NCBI GenBank assembly: GCA_964535025.1
Contig: CAZHRW010000240.1
Span: 1 to 39,716 of the forward strand
DNA length: 39,716 nt
Direction: 5' to 3'
Source: JAAYZK01 sp964535025
GTDB taxonomy: Bacteria > Planctomycetota > Phycisphaerae > SM23-33 > FEN-1343
Shown here: in pieces, positions 29,236 through 36,936 of the stretch
Layout: each line of letters starts with the position of its first letter
Position numbering within the stretch: the first letter of the stretch is position 1
Program-made: the position numbers and the translations under genes
Notes under the pieces: model-generated
Seen by the model: the letters and a program-made list of their open reading frames with translations, nothing else
The model's database searches: none
What the model was told of the DNA's origin: nothing

Positions 29236-30504
29236 TCAGCCGTTGTTCAGCGCCTGGACGACGTTGAGCAGGATGCTCAGCGCCAGCGCCGCCGCCAGCA
29301 GGATCGTCACGGTCATCCACAGCGTCGGCACGCTCGGTTCGATCCTCGAATCGGTCTCGGCCGGCTGGGGGTCGTCCCGCAGGGCCGGCGCTTCGCTGGT
29401 CAGCCCGCTGAGCACGTCGCCGGCGATGACCTGGCGGGCCTGCAGGGGCGGCTCGCCCCGCTGGACGGCCCGCAGGTCGACCAGCAGGTCGGCCGTGCTG
29501 GCGTAACGATGATGGGCGTCCTTGTCCATCATCACCTCGATCACCTCTCCCACGCCCGCCGACAGCGACGTGTTGAGGTGGTCCGGGGGCACCAGCGGCT
29601 CCTTGAGATGTTTATGCATCACCGCCGCCGGCGTCTCACCCTCGAACGGCACCCGCCCGGTGACCATGTGGTAGAACGTCGCCCCCAGCCCGTAGATATC
29701 CGCCTGGAACCCCACGTCGGTTTTCCCGCGGATCTGCTCGGGACTGATGTAGTACGGCGTGCCGAACGCGCGGCCGCGCTCCCGCTTGGCCGCCTCCATG
29801 TCGTTGGCCTCGCGCGCCAGGCCCATGTCGGCCAGTTTGGCCACGCGGTCGCGGGTGAGCATGATGTTCTTGGGCTTGATGTCCCGGTGGATCAGCCCGG
29901 CCTGGTGGGCGTGGGTGAGGGCCTCGGCGATCTGGATGATGATGTCCAGCGCCTCGCTTTCGGAGAAGATCTTCCCGTCGGCCAACTCGTCGAAGACCGT
30001 GTGCCCGTCGACGTATTCCATCACGAAGTAGTGGTACCCGCCGGCCTGGCCGACGTCGATGGCCTGGACGATGTTCGGGTGGTTCAGCCGTCCGGCGGCC
30101 TTGCCCTCTTCGTAGAAGCGGGCGACGTACTCGGGGTTCTCGCTGAGCCGGCGGGGAAGCACCTTGATCGCCACCACCCGGTCCAGGCTCAACTGGCGGG
30201 CCTTGAATACCGTGGCCATGGCGCCCGCGCCCAGCTTGCCCAGCAGCTCGTAGCCGGGGATCTCCTGGTGACGCTTCCGCTGCTCGATGACCTGCCGAAG
30301 GCGGTCGACCTGCCGCTGGGTCAGCACGCCCCGCTCGACGAAGATGTCGCCGAGGCTTCGCTGGTTGGGGTCGCTGCTGTGCTTCTGGTAGTCCAGGCAC
30401 TCCTGGACGTCCTCGCTGGTCGCCAGGCCATGCTTGACGGCCAGCGTGCCGAGTCCCGTCTCCAGCGGACTGAAATCGCTTTGATTGCTACGGTCTTCGC
30501 TCAT
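29236..30504 (-). CDS. Hanks-type Ser/Thr protein kinase with N-terminal MshEN-like domain and C-terminal membrane helix
   Basis: The 422-residue protein has three parts. Residues about 18-80 contain two tandem motifs (LGTLAVKHGLATSEDV and LGDIFVERGVLTQRQV, each ending in a Gln-containing helix) that resemble the MshEN/GspE N-terminal fold, which binds c-di-GMP in characterised ATPases. A full kinase domain follows: GAGAMATVFKA, AIKVL, HRDIKPKNIM, DMG in place of DFG, and GTPYYISPEQ. The last 25 residues (LWMTVTILLAAALALSILLNVV) form one transmembrane helix. Its substrates probably include the STAS/HATPase pair downstream. All kinase active residues appear present. Confidence 0.9.
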   Translation of the reverse strand: MSEDRSNQSDFSPLETGLGTLAVKHGLATSEDVQECLDYQKHSSDPNQRSLGDIFVERGVLTQRQVDRLRQVIEQRKRHQEIPGYELLGKLGAGAMATVFKARQLSLDRVVAIKVLPRRLSENPEYVARFYEEGKAAGRLNHPNIVQAIDVGQAGGYHYFVMEYVDGHTVFDELADGKIFSESEALDIIIQIAEALTHAHQAGLIHRDIKPKNIMLTRDRVAKLADMGLAREANDMEAAKRERGRAFGTPYYISPEQIRGKTDVGFQADIYGLGATFYHMVTGRVPFEGETPAAVMHKHLKEPLVPPDHLNTSLSAGVGEVIEVMMDKDAHHRYASTADLLVDLRAVQRGEPPLQARQVIAGDVLSGLTSEAPALRDDPQPAETDSRIEPSVPTLWMTVTILLAAALALSILLNVVQALNNG

Positions 30505-30974
30505 ACGGCCACATTCACGATTCCCCCCCCGCCGACGCGTTGCGCAGAACGTGAAGACGAAGCCGCCATTATTCCCATCACCGACGGCCCGTCAAGCACA
30601 TCGTGTGCCAATGCCCATTTTACGCCATCTTCATCAGTTCTGTTCTCTTCTTTCCCCACGCCGGCCCGCCGATCCGCGCCCGACCGATCGCCGCCGCCGG
30701 CGTCGCCGCGACGGACGGCCGGCGACGGAGGTGGAGGCCCGACCGGCATCCTCAGCCCAAGCTCGCTATTGGCTGTGAGTTACATCAGGCCCCCCCCCGC
30801 CCGGGGTCCAACGGCGGCCCTCGCCGAGGCGGCCGGCGGCATCCGTCGGGGCCGGCGTGGACGCCGCATCCACGCAATAGCGTCTCGTTGCAGGGGTTAT
30901 CGTCAAAGGTCGCGGCGGGCCTTAGTTGCATTTGCCCGTCGAGCCGGTCGTGTCGCCCCCGGCGGAGGCGGCCG
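30505..30974. other. 470-base gap between the kinase and glycyl radical activase genes
   Basis: Apart from the kinase promoter at 30568-30595 I see no gene, RNA or repeat here. The stretch contains homopolymer runs of C and pyrimidine-rich tracts. Short open frames here lack ribosome sites and protein-like composition. Confidence 0.4.
30568..30595 (-). promoter_or_regulatory. Promoter of the Ser/Thr kinase operon
   Basis: On the minus strand TTGACG (30595-30590), a 16-bp spacer and AATAAT (30573-30568) are good matches. The start would lie near 30561, about 57 bases before the ATG at 30504. Confidence 0.5.
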
Positions 30975-31868
30975 TCACCGGATGACAAGGGAGGTGACCG
31001 CCGCCAGTTCCGACGCGATGGCTTCCATGCGGGCCGGCGACGGAGGAGTCGCCTCCGGCAGGGGGGCGGCACGACCGAGCGCCTGGTACTTGGAGGCAGC
31101 ATGATGGTAAGGCAGCAGGCGGACGGCGACGATGTTCGCCAGGTCGTCCAGCGCCCGCCCGATCGCGGCGACGCTGGCCGGGTCATCGTTGAAACCGGGG
31201 ATCACGGGGATCCGGATCTCGATGGGGATCTCGCAGGTCGCCAGGCGGCGGAGGTTGGCGAGGATCCGGCGGTTCGAGCCGCCGGTGTACGCCCGGTGCA
31301 GGGGGTCATCGACGTGTTTGAGGTCGTAGAGCACCATGTCGGTCCAGGGCAGGACGGCCGCGAAGCGCTGCCACGCCACGGCGCCGCACGTGTCCAGGGC
31401 GCAGTGGATCCCGTCGGCCTTGAGCCGTTTGAACAGGTCGGCGCAGAAGGCCGACTGGAGCAGCGGCTCGCCGCCCGAGAGCGTCGCCCCGCCGCCGTCG
31501 CGGTAGAAGTCGCGGTCTTCGAGGATGAGGCGGTGAGCGGCCTCGACGGTCAGCCGGTGGCCCAGGCGTCTCAGCGCCCGTGCCGGGCAGACAGCCTCGC
31601 AGGCGCCGCACGCGACGCACGCGGCCCGGTTGAGCACGTGTACGCCGTCGGCCATGCGATGGGCGCCGGTCGGACACGCCGCGACGCACGCGCCGCAGTG
31701 GAGGCACTTGTGCTCATACCAGGCGAGCTGCGGGTGGGGCTCGATCCCCTCGGGGTTGTGGCACCAGCGGCAGCGGAGCGGGCAGCCCTTGAGGAACAGC
31801 ACCGTGCGGACGCCCGGCCCGTCGTGCACGGCGAACCGCCTGGTTTCAAACACCATGGCCGTCGGCAT
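30975..31868 (-). CDS. Glycyl radical enzyme activating protein (PflA family radical SAM)
   Basis: The 297-residue radical SAM activase has the family start VHDGPGVRTVLFLKGCPLRC, with the SAM cluster motif CPLRCRWC (CxxxCxxC). Two extra ferredoxin-type clusters follow: CLHCGACVAACP and CVACGACEAVCP. GGATLSGGEPLLQ is the SAM-binding Gly-rich motif. It uses reduced flavodoxin or ferredoxin and SAM to create the glycyl radical on its partner. It lies 7 bases after the glycyl radical enzyme gene, so the pair is an operon. Start at ATG 31868 or at the in-frame ATG 31856. Confidence 0.95.
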   Translation of the reverse strand: MPTAMVFETRRFAVHDGPGVRTVLFLKGCPLRCRWCHNPEGIEPHPQLAWYEHKCLHCGACVAACPTGAHRMADGVHVLNRAACVACGACEAVCPARALRRLGHRLTVEAAHRLILEDRDFYRDGGGATLSGGEPLLQSAFCADLFKRLKADGIHCALDTCGAVAWQRFAAVLPWTDMVLYDLKHVDDPLHRAYTGGSNRRILANLRRLATCEIPIEIRIPVIPGFNDDPASVAAIGRALDDLANIVAVRLLPYHHAASKYQALGRAAPLPEATPPSPARMEAIASELAAVTSLVIR

Positions 31869-31875
31869 CGTGGCG

Positions 31876-34191
31876 CTACCCGGTGATATTCTGGGCGCGC
31901 CGAATGAACAGGTCCTGTTCCTCGCGCGTCAGGTCCGTGAAGTGGACGTTCCAGCCGCAGACGCGCACCTGCAGGCCCCGGTACCGCTCGGGGTGGCTCT
32001 GCGCGTCGATGAGGGTCTGGGCGTCGAAGACGTTGAACTGGATGGCCACCCCGTGCCGGTCCATGTAGGTGTTCAGCAGGACCCGCACCGCGGCGAGGCC
32101 CTCGTCGCCGGCGACGGTCGCCGGATGAAGCATGACGTCGAGGGGAAAATCCCCCGGATGCATCGCGGAATCCAGCCGCGTGGCGGATCGGATCAGGGCG
32201 GTGACCCCGTTGACGTCCATGCCCATGGTGGGCGAGACGTTCTTGGAGATCTCCTCCCCGGCCCGTCGCCCGTCGGGCGTGGCGCCGGTCTTGCGGCCAT
32301 GGGTGAGATAGTACCGCGGCGGCGTGTGCATCGAGGCGAGGTAGAACCCGCCCCGGCTGTTGGGGCGCATGTTGATTTTGTTGCCCAGGAACCGCGCCAG
32401 TGTCGCCGCGTACTCGTCGACGGCGTCGAGGCCGTTGCCGTACTTGTGCTTGCCGTTGAGCATCTTCACCCGCAGCGCTTCATGGCCTTGCCAGTCGGCG
32501 TCGAGGACGGCCTTCAATTGTTCCAGCGACAGCGTGCGCGTTTCGAACACGAGTTCCTTGACGGCCATCATGGCGTCGACCGCGGTGGCGAAGCCGGCGG
32601 TCAGGATGGACGAGAGGTTGTGGATCGAGCCGGTGTGGAAGGCGTCGCGGGCGGTGGCCAGGCTGTTGGCGATGGTCGCCGAGTAGGCGTTGGTGGGGTT
32701 GATGACGTCGAGGTACTGCTCGAAATCGTTGGCGCAGCGGATCGCCGACTCGATGACGGCATCGAGTTGCTTGAGGTAGGCGGCGTGGACGTCGTCGAAG
32801 GTCTTCATCGCCGCCGGCTCGCCCGTTCGGCAGCCGAGGTCGATGCCGGTGTGCGGGTCGGTCCCGTTGTGCAGTAGCAGTTCGAGCGGCTTGACCATGT
32901 TCAGGTAGGCGACGATGGTGCAGTTGCCCCGGGCGCGGGGGACGAACTCGTAGCAGCCGGTGATGTCGCAGGTGCGCGCTTCCTCTTCGGTGGCGCCGTA
33001 GCCGGTCATCGCCCGCTTGATGGCCGGTTCGCAGAGGAACACGATGCTGTTCCTGCCTCGGCGGATCATGTCCACGGCCTTGTCGACGAAGGCCGTCGGC
33101 GTGTTCGGCGAGAGCTTCACCTGCAGCTTGGGCGAGCAGATGTGCAGCCGATCGAACACGTCGAGGATCAGCATGGACAGCTCGTTGACCTCGCTGGTCC
33201 CGTCGGGCCGCGTGCCGCCGAGGTAGAACGGGTGCCCCCACGGGTTGGCGATGGAGGCGAACTGCATCATGAAATAGGCGAACAGCTCACGGATCTCCGC
33301 CTCGCTGTAGCGCCCGTCGGCCAGGTCGCGACGGTAATACGGGTACAGCGTGCGGTCGAGGTTGCCCAGCGAGCGCACCTGGAGGCGGTCGACGTACTCG
33401 CTGATCATGAAATAAAGGTACACCAGTTGGAGGACCTCGTACGTGTCGGTCGGGGGCCCGGCGATCAGCGTATCGAGGCACGCCGCGCAGGCCGCCGCGC
33501 GCCGGTCGCCCTCGGCCCGCTGCCGGGCGTGGTCGCGGAAGCGTCTGAGCAGGTCGCCGATGGCGGTGTAGGTGATCTCGATGCCGTTGAAGTAGGCTTC
33601 AGCCTGCGGCGTCATCGCCCCGCGCTGCTGTCGGCGGCGGCGATGCCGGCGGGCGCGTCGGCGAATGCCCGGCAGGCCCAGGGTGAACAGCGCGTCCCAG
33701 TCGGGGACGGAGTGGTCGAAGTCCTTGCCCATGCCGCAGGCGCCGGACTGCTTCAGCCGCTCCATGAGCGGGAGGGTCTCGGTCAGGGCGGTCGCATCGA
33801 TCTGTCGGTCCCACCGGGCGATGAGGGGATCCAGCGGGCGGTTCCAGCGGTCCCAGCAGCCGAAGGTGACGAACCAGTCGTGGGGATTGACGTCGATCCG
33901 GATATGGGCGGCGACGTGCGCGAAGGCCCGCGCCTTGACGACCGGGTGGGGCAGGTCGGCCAACTCGTCGGCCAGCGCGAGAACCTGTTGCTGGATGGTG
34001 TCGTTGTCCAGGCCGGTGCGGCCGTCGAGGGCGGGCGCCTTGAACTTGCTCCACAGATAGGCTTCGTCCGCCTCGAGCACGTCGGCCGTCGGTCGCGGTT
34101 GTACTACCGGCTGGGCTGCGTCCACGTCCGTCCTCCCTCCCCCCGCGGTCCCGCCGGTGCCGTACGTCGCAACGGGGGCCCCGCCTGCCAT
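31876..34191 (-). CDS. Glycyl radical enzyme, pyruvate formate-lyase family, substrate unknown
   Basis: The 771-residue enzyme has the radical site at its C-terminus, RVCGWNVHFTDL (residues 743-754, Gly746). Most relatives have RVxGYxxxF; here Trp follows the Gly. The catalytic loop is TGCYEF with Cys413 and Glu415, as in GCxE families. Other landmarks are RSLGNLDRTLYPYYRRDL, CGMGKDFDHSVPDW and NGKHKYGNGLDAVDEY. A cluster of Arg (residues 177-190) is unusual. The chemistry (C-C, C-O or C-N cleavage) cannot be named, since no microcompartment or aldehyde dehydrogenase genes are nearby. The TAGAAT -10 sits only 12 bases before the ATG. Its activase gene follows. Confidence 0.88.
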   Translation of the reverse strand: MAGGAPVATYGTGGTAGGGRTDVDAAQPVVQPRPTADVLEADEAYLWSKFKAPALDGRTGLDNDTIQQQVLALADELADLPHPVVKARAFAHVAAHIRIDVNPHDWFVTFGCWDRWNRPLDPLIARWDRQIDATALTETLPLMERLKQSGACGMGKDFDHSVPDWDALFTLGLPGIRRRARRHRRRRQQRGAMTPQAEAYFNGIEITYTAIGDLLRRFRDHARQRAEGDRRAAACAACLDTLIAGPPTDTYEVLQLVYLYFMISEYVDRLQVRSLGNLDRTLYPYYRRDLADGRYSEAEIRELFAYFMMQFASIANPWGHPFYLGGTRPDGTSEVNELSMLILDVFDRLHICSPKLQVKLSPNTPTAFVDKAVDMIRRGRNSIVFLCEPAIKRAMTGYGATEEEARTCDITGCYEFVPRARGNCTIVAYLNMVKPLELLLHNGTDPHTGIDLGCRTGEPAAMKTFDDVHAAYLKQLDAVIESAIRCANDFEQYLDVINPTNAYSATIANSLATARDAFHTGSIHNLSSILTAGFATAVDAMMAVKELVFETRTLSLEQLKAVLDADWQGHEALRVKMLNGKHKYGNGLDAVDEYAATLARFLGNKINMRPNSRGGFYLASMHTPPRYYLTHGRKTGATPDGRRAGEEISKNVSPTMGMDVNGVTALIRSATRLDSAMHPGDFPLDVMLHPATVAGDEGLAAVRVLLNTYMDRHGVAIQFNVFDAQTLIDAQSHPERYRGLQVRVCGWNVHFTDLTREEQDLFIRRAQNITG

Positions 34192-34203
34192 CGCGCACGC
34201 TTG

Positions 34204-34233
34204 ATTCTATCAGCGTCCGCGAGGTCGACGCAA
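34204..34233 (-). promoter_or_regulatory. Promoter of the glycyl radical enzyme operon
   Basis: On the minus strand TTGCGT (34233-34228), an 18-bp spacer and TAGAAT (34209-34204) are followed by the ATG at 34191. The leader would be only about 5 bases long and no Shine-Dalgarno sequence is present. Confidence 0.45.
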
Positions 34234-34253
34234 GGGCGAACGAAAGCGATCTG

Positions 34254-34288
34254 AAAAGGGCGGGCCCGCGCCTGGGTCCGCCCTTTTT
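34254..34288 (-). terminator. Rho-independent terminator of the secreted repeat-type protein gene
   Basis: A 14-bp stem with one G-U pair joins AAAAGGGCGGGCCC (34254-34267) and GGGTCCGCCCTTTT (34274-34287) around a 6-base loop. T-runs occur on both strands, so it can work in either direction. It lies 23 bases beyond the stop of the gene at 34311-35804 and upstream of the glycyl radical enzyme promoter. Confidence 0.85.
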
Positions 34289-34310
34289 GTCTGCCGGGTG
34301 AACAGGTCGG

Positions 34311-35804
34311 TCACGGCGTCGCCGTTGCGTCGGTCGGCGCGGCGGGCTGCGGGTCGGCGAGGATCGCCGTGACGTAGTCGCGCAGATACGGCGTGCCCTC
34401 GACCAGCGGCGCCAGTTCGGCCGCCCAGCGGCGGGCTTCGTCGAGGTCGCCGCGATTGGCGTGGATGAAGGTCAGCAGGAAGACCTTGGGGCTTTCGCCC
34501 GGCTCGATCGTCTCGCCCAGTCGTCCGCGGATCTCCGCCGTCCGGCGGTCGATCACCTCGGCGCCGGCCAGGGCGTCGACGTCGACGCGGACGCGGACCA
34601 GGTCGGGGAACAACCGGACGCTGCGCTGCAGGAGGAAACTGGCGCGGTGGCTCTCGCCGGCGGCGAAGTAGGCCAGGCCGGCGCCGAGAGGGGCCAGGGG
34701 GTTGTACTCGTGGATGAGTTGGGCGCGGTCGTAGGCGCTGGCGGCCTGGTAGAAGCGCCCGGCCCGCAGCAGGGTGTCGCCCTGGGCCATGTAGCGGTTG
34801 AAAAGGTCGCCGCCGGTGCCGGCCAGGTGGCGGACGACCACGCTGCGGCCGAGGCCGCCGGCCAGCGCGGCGGCCGCCCGGCGGCCCTGCAGGCGGGCGC
34901 TGGGGTCGGTGTCGAGCTGCTCGAGGCTGCCGCTGGGCGGGGTGGCGCCGGGCCGCAGGTCGCTCGGGCGGGGCGTCTGGTCGTCGGGGCCGGAGAGCTT
35001 CCAGATCAGATCCGCGAAGGCGCTGGTCGGCTGCCCGGCCGCGTCGGGGGTCGCTTCGGGTTCGACCTCGGTTTCGTCCCCGCGGGGCTCGGGTTCCTCG
35101 ACGCGGCCGTCGTCGGCCGTTTCCAGATCGAGCAGTGTCTCGGCGAGGCGGCGGCGCTGAGTGTCCTGGATCATGCCGAACAGGGCGCTGGCGCCGGGCC
35201 GGTCCTGGTCGACGGGAATCACCGCGCTGAGGGGGGCTTCCCACGCCGGCGTGATGCCCGACAGGTCCGAGCGGCTGACGACGCGGGCAAGGTTCTCCTG
35301 GGAGAGGATCGGCGAGAAGGTGTCGTCGCGGATCATCGCCGAGCGCTCGGGTTGCAAGATGACCACGCCGCCGGTGCCGCTGGTGTCCACGGCGCCGGTG
35401 ACCGGGTCGAAGGCGTAGGGCGACTGCGACGACCGGCGGAGCATGTAGGTCGCGCGGCTCGGCGGGGTATAGGGCTGCGGGCCGTACAGATCCCCGCGCC
35501 GGACCCGCTCGAGGCTCATGGCGTCGCGCTGGAAGGTGTCGATCGTCTCACTGGGCAGTTGCAGGCGCAGCTCGTTGGCCCCCGCGTAGGGCACCCGGCC
35601 GCGGAAGGCGAACCCGCCGGTCACCTGGCCGGTGACCGTCAGGTTGCCCAGCGACTGGGTCGGGTCGGGCCGCGTGGGACTCGGCCCCACGCGGGTATCC
35701 AACCTCCCCAGCCGCCCCTGGGCGGCGGCCGAACCGGCGGCCGCCGACAGGGCGAACGCAACTGCCGCGATAGTCAAGCACTTGGGCATGGTTTTCCCGC
35801 TCAT
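34311..35804 (-). CDS. Exported protein with TPR-like C-terminal region
   Basis: The predicted 497-residue protein starts with MSGKTMPKC and a signal peptide (SAAAGSAAAQG near the cleavage site); an ATG at 35789 is an alternative start with a GGGA site. The N-terminal half is Pro/Ser/Thr/Arg-rich with motifs such as GGFAFRGRVPYAG and YGPQPYTPPSRATYML. The C-terminal third has helical pairs of tetratricopeptide type (YMAQGDTLLRAGRFYQAASAYDRA, then GAGLAYFAAGESHRASFLLQRS and VFLLTFIHANRGDLDEARRWA). It probably serves as an envelope scaffold. The terminator at 34254 closes the unit. Confidence 0.75.
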   Translation of the reverse strand: MSGKTMPKCLTIAAVAFALSAAAGSAAAQGRLGRLDTRVGPSPTRPDPTQSLGNLTVTGQVTGGFAFRGRVPYAGANELRLQLPSETIDTFQRDAMSLERVRRGDLYGPQPYTPPSRATYMLRRSSQSPYAFDPVTGAVDTSGTGGVVILQPERSAMIRDDTFSPILSQENLARVVSRSDLSGITPAWEAPLSAVIPVDQDRPGASALFGMIQDTQRRRLAETLLDLETADDGRVEEPEPRGDETEVEPEATPDAAGQPTSAFADLIWKLSGPDDQTPRPSDLRPGATPPSGSLEQLDTDPSARLQGRRAAAALAGGLGRSVVVRHLAGTGGDLFNRYMAQGDTLLRAGRFYQAASAYDRAQLIHEYNPLAPLGAGLAYFAAGESHRASFLLQRSVRLFPDLVRVRVDVDALAGAEVIDRRTAEIRGRLGETIEPGESPKVFLLTFIHANRGDLDEARRWAAELAPLVEGTPYLRDYVTAILADPQPAAPTDATATP

Positions 35805-35843
35805 TACGTTTCTGGTTGGCAATCGCCGTCGCTGACTGTACTT

Positions 35844-35874
35844 ATTATATCGCCACACCGGGCGGGTGGTTCAA
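35844..35874 (-). promoter_or_regulatory. Promoter of the exported TPR-like protein gene
   Basis: On the minus strand TTGAAC (35874-35869), a 19-bp spacer and a perfect TATAAT (35849-35844) precede the ATG at 35804 by 39 bases. The long spacer weakens the call. Confidence 0.45.
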
Positions 35875-35916
35875 ACCAATTCCGCCCGCGGTGTTGAGTC
35901 CGCGGGAGATCGCCTT

Positions 35917-36936
35917 TCATCGTGTCAGGCCGGTGACGCCCGTTCCCGGCGTGTCGGCCAGGCGGATGCCCCGGGGCGTGACGGTGACGCCGGCGGCGGT
36001 GTCGTCGGCGAGGAGGACGGCGCCGTCGAGGTCGGCGTGGTCGACCAGAGCCAGCAGTTGGGCCGCCGCGGAGATCCCGACGGTCGATTCGGTCATGCAG
36101 CCGATCATCACGCCCAGGCCCAGCTGGCGGGCGCGGGCGATCATCCGGCGCGCCGGCGTCAGGCCGCCGCACTTGGTGAGCTTGATGTTGATCCCGTCGA
36201 AGGCCCCCGCACAGCGGTCGACGTCGGCCTCGCCCACGCAGCTTTCGTCGGCGAAGATCGGCAGCGGCGACGCCGCCCGCACCGTCGCGGCCCCGTCGTA
36301 GTCGTCGCCGGCCAGCGGCTGCTCGATGAACTCGACACCCGCGTCGGCCATCGCCGGCGCGTAAGCGATCGCCTCGTCGACCGACCAGCCGCCGTTGGCG
36401 TCCACGCGGAACGGCACGTGCGTCCGCGCCCGCAGGGCGCGGACGATGGCGAGGTCGTCGTCGGTGCCCAGCTTGATCTTGTACACCGGCCAGTCGGGCT
36501 GTTCGTCGAGCTTGGCGACCATGGCGTCGATCGTGTCGATCCCGATCGTGTAGCTGCTGGGGGGGATCCGGTCGATCGACAGGCCCCACAGCGCCCAGAC
36601 CGGCTTGCCGGCGCGCTTGCCCGCCAGGTCCCACGCCGCCTCATCCAGCGCGCAGCGGGCGAAGGGCGCCTCGGCCAGCGCCGCCGCCGTCGCGTCCCAC
36701 AGGGCCTCGGGGTCGTCGGGCGCCGCCGTCGCCAGCAGGTCCTCGGCGCGGTGCAGCGCCGCGGCGACGCGGTCGACCGTCGCGCCGTAGTAGGGGTAGT
36801 GCGGCGCCTCGCCGTAGCCGCGGACGCCCTCATGCTCCACCTCGACGATCAGCGTCCGCTGGTGCGTCTTGGAGCCGCGGGCGATGGTGAACCGGTGTCG
36901 CAGGGCCAGCTCGACCGTGTGCAGGGCGAGTTTCAC
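35917..36936 (-). CDS. dgcA: Dipeptide epimerase/N-acyl-amino-acid racemase type enolase-superfamily enzyme (DgcA)
   Basis: The 339-residue protein belongs to the muconate-lactonising subgroup. YKIKLG carries the KxK motif; FRVDANGGW and VEFIEQPL give metal ligands, FADESC the third acid and NIKLTKCGG the opposing Lys. Members act as L-Ala-D/L-Glu epimerases or, when paired with DUF1611, as N-acetyl-D-glutamate racemase (DgcA). The second assignment is favoured by the partner gene. It starts with GTG inside the TGA of dgcN (GTGA), a strict coupling. It ends about 110 bases from the divergent-side promoter of the TPR-like gene. Confidence 0.85.
   Translation of the reverse strand: MKLALHTVELALRHRFTIARGSKTHQRTLIVEVEHEGVRGYGEAPHYPYYGATVDRVAAALHRAEDLLATAAPDDPEALWDATAAALAEAPFARCALDEAAWDLAGKRAGKPVWALWGLSIDRIPPSSYTIGIDTIDAMVAKLDEQPDWPVYKIKLGTDDDLAIVRALRARTHVPFRVDANGGWSVDEAIAYAPAMADAGVEFIEQPLAGDDYDGAATVRAASPLPIFADESCVGEADVDRCAGAFDGINIKLTKCGGLTPARRMIARARQLGLGVMIGCMTESTVGISAAAQLLALVDHADLDGAVLLADDTAAGVTVTPRGIRLADTPGTGVTGLTR

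Noticed and set aside
35866..35895. GGTTCAAACC resembling a tRNA T-arm
   Set aside because: No acceptor, D or anticodon arm can be built around it on either strand.
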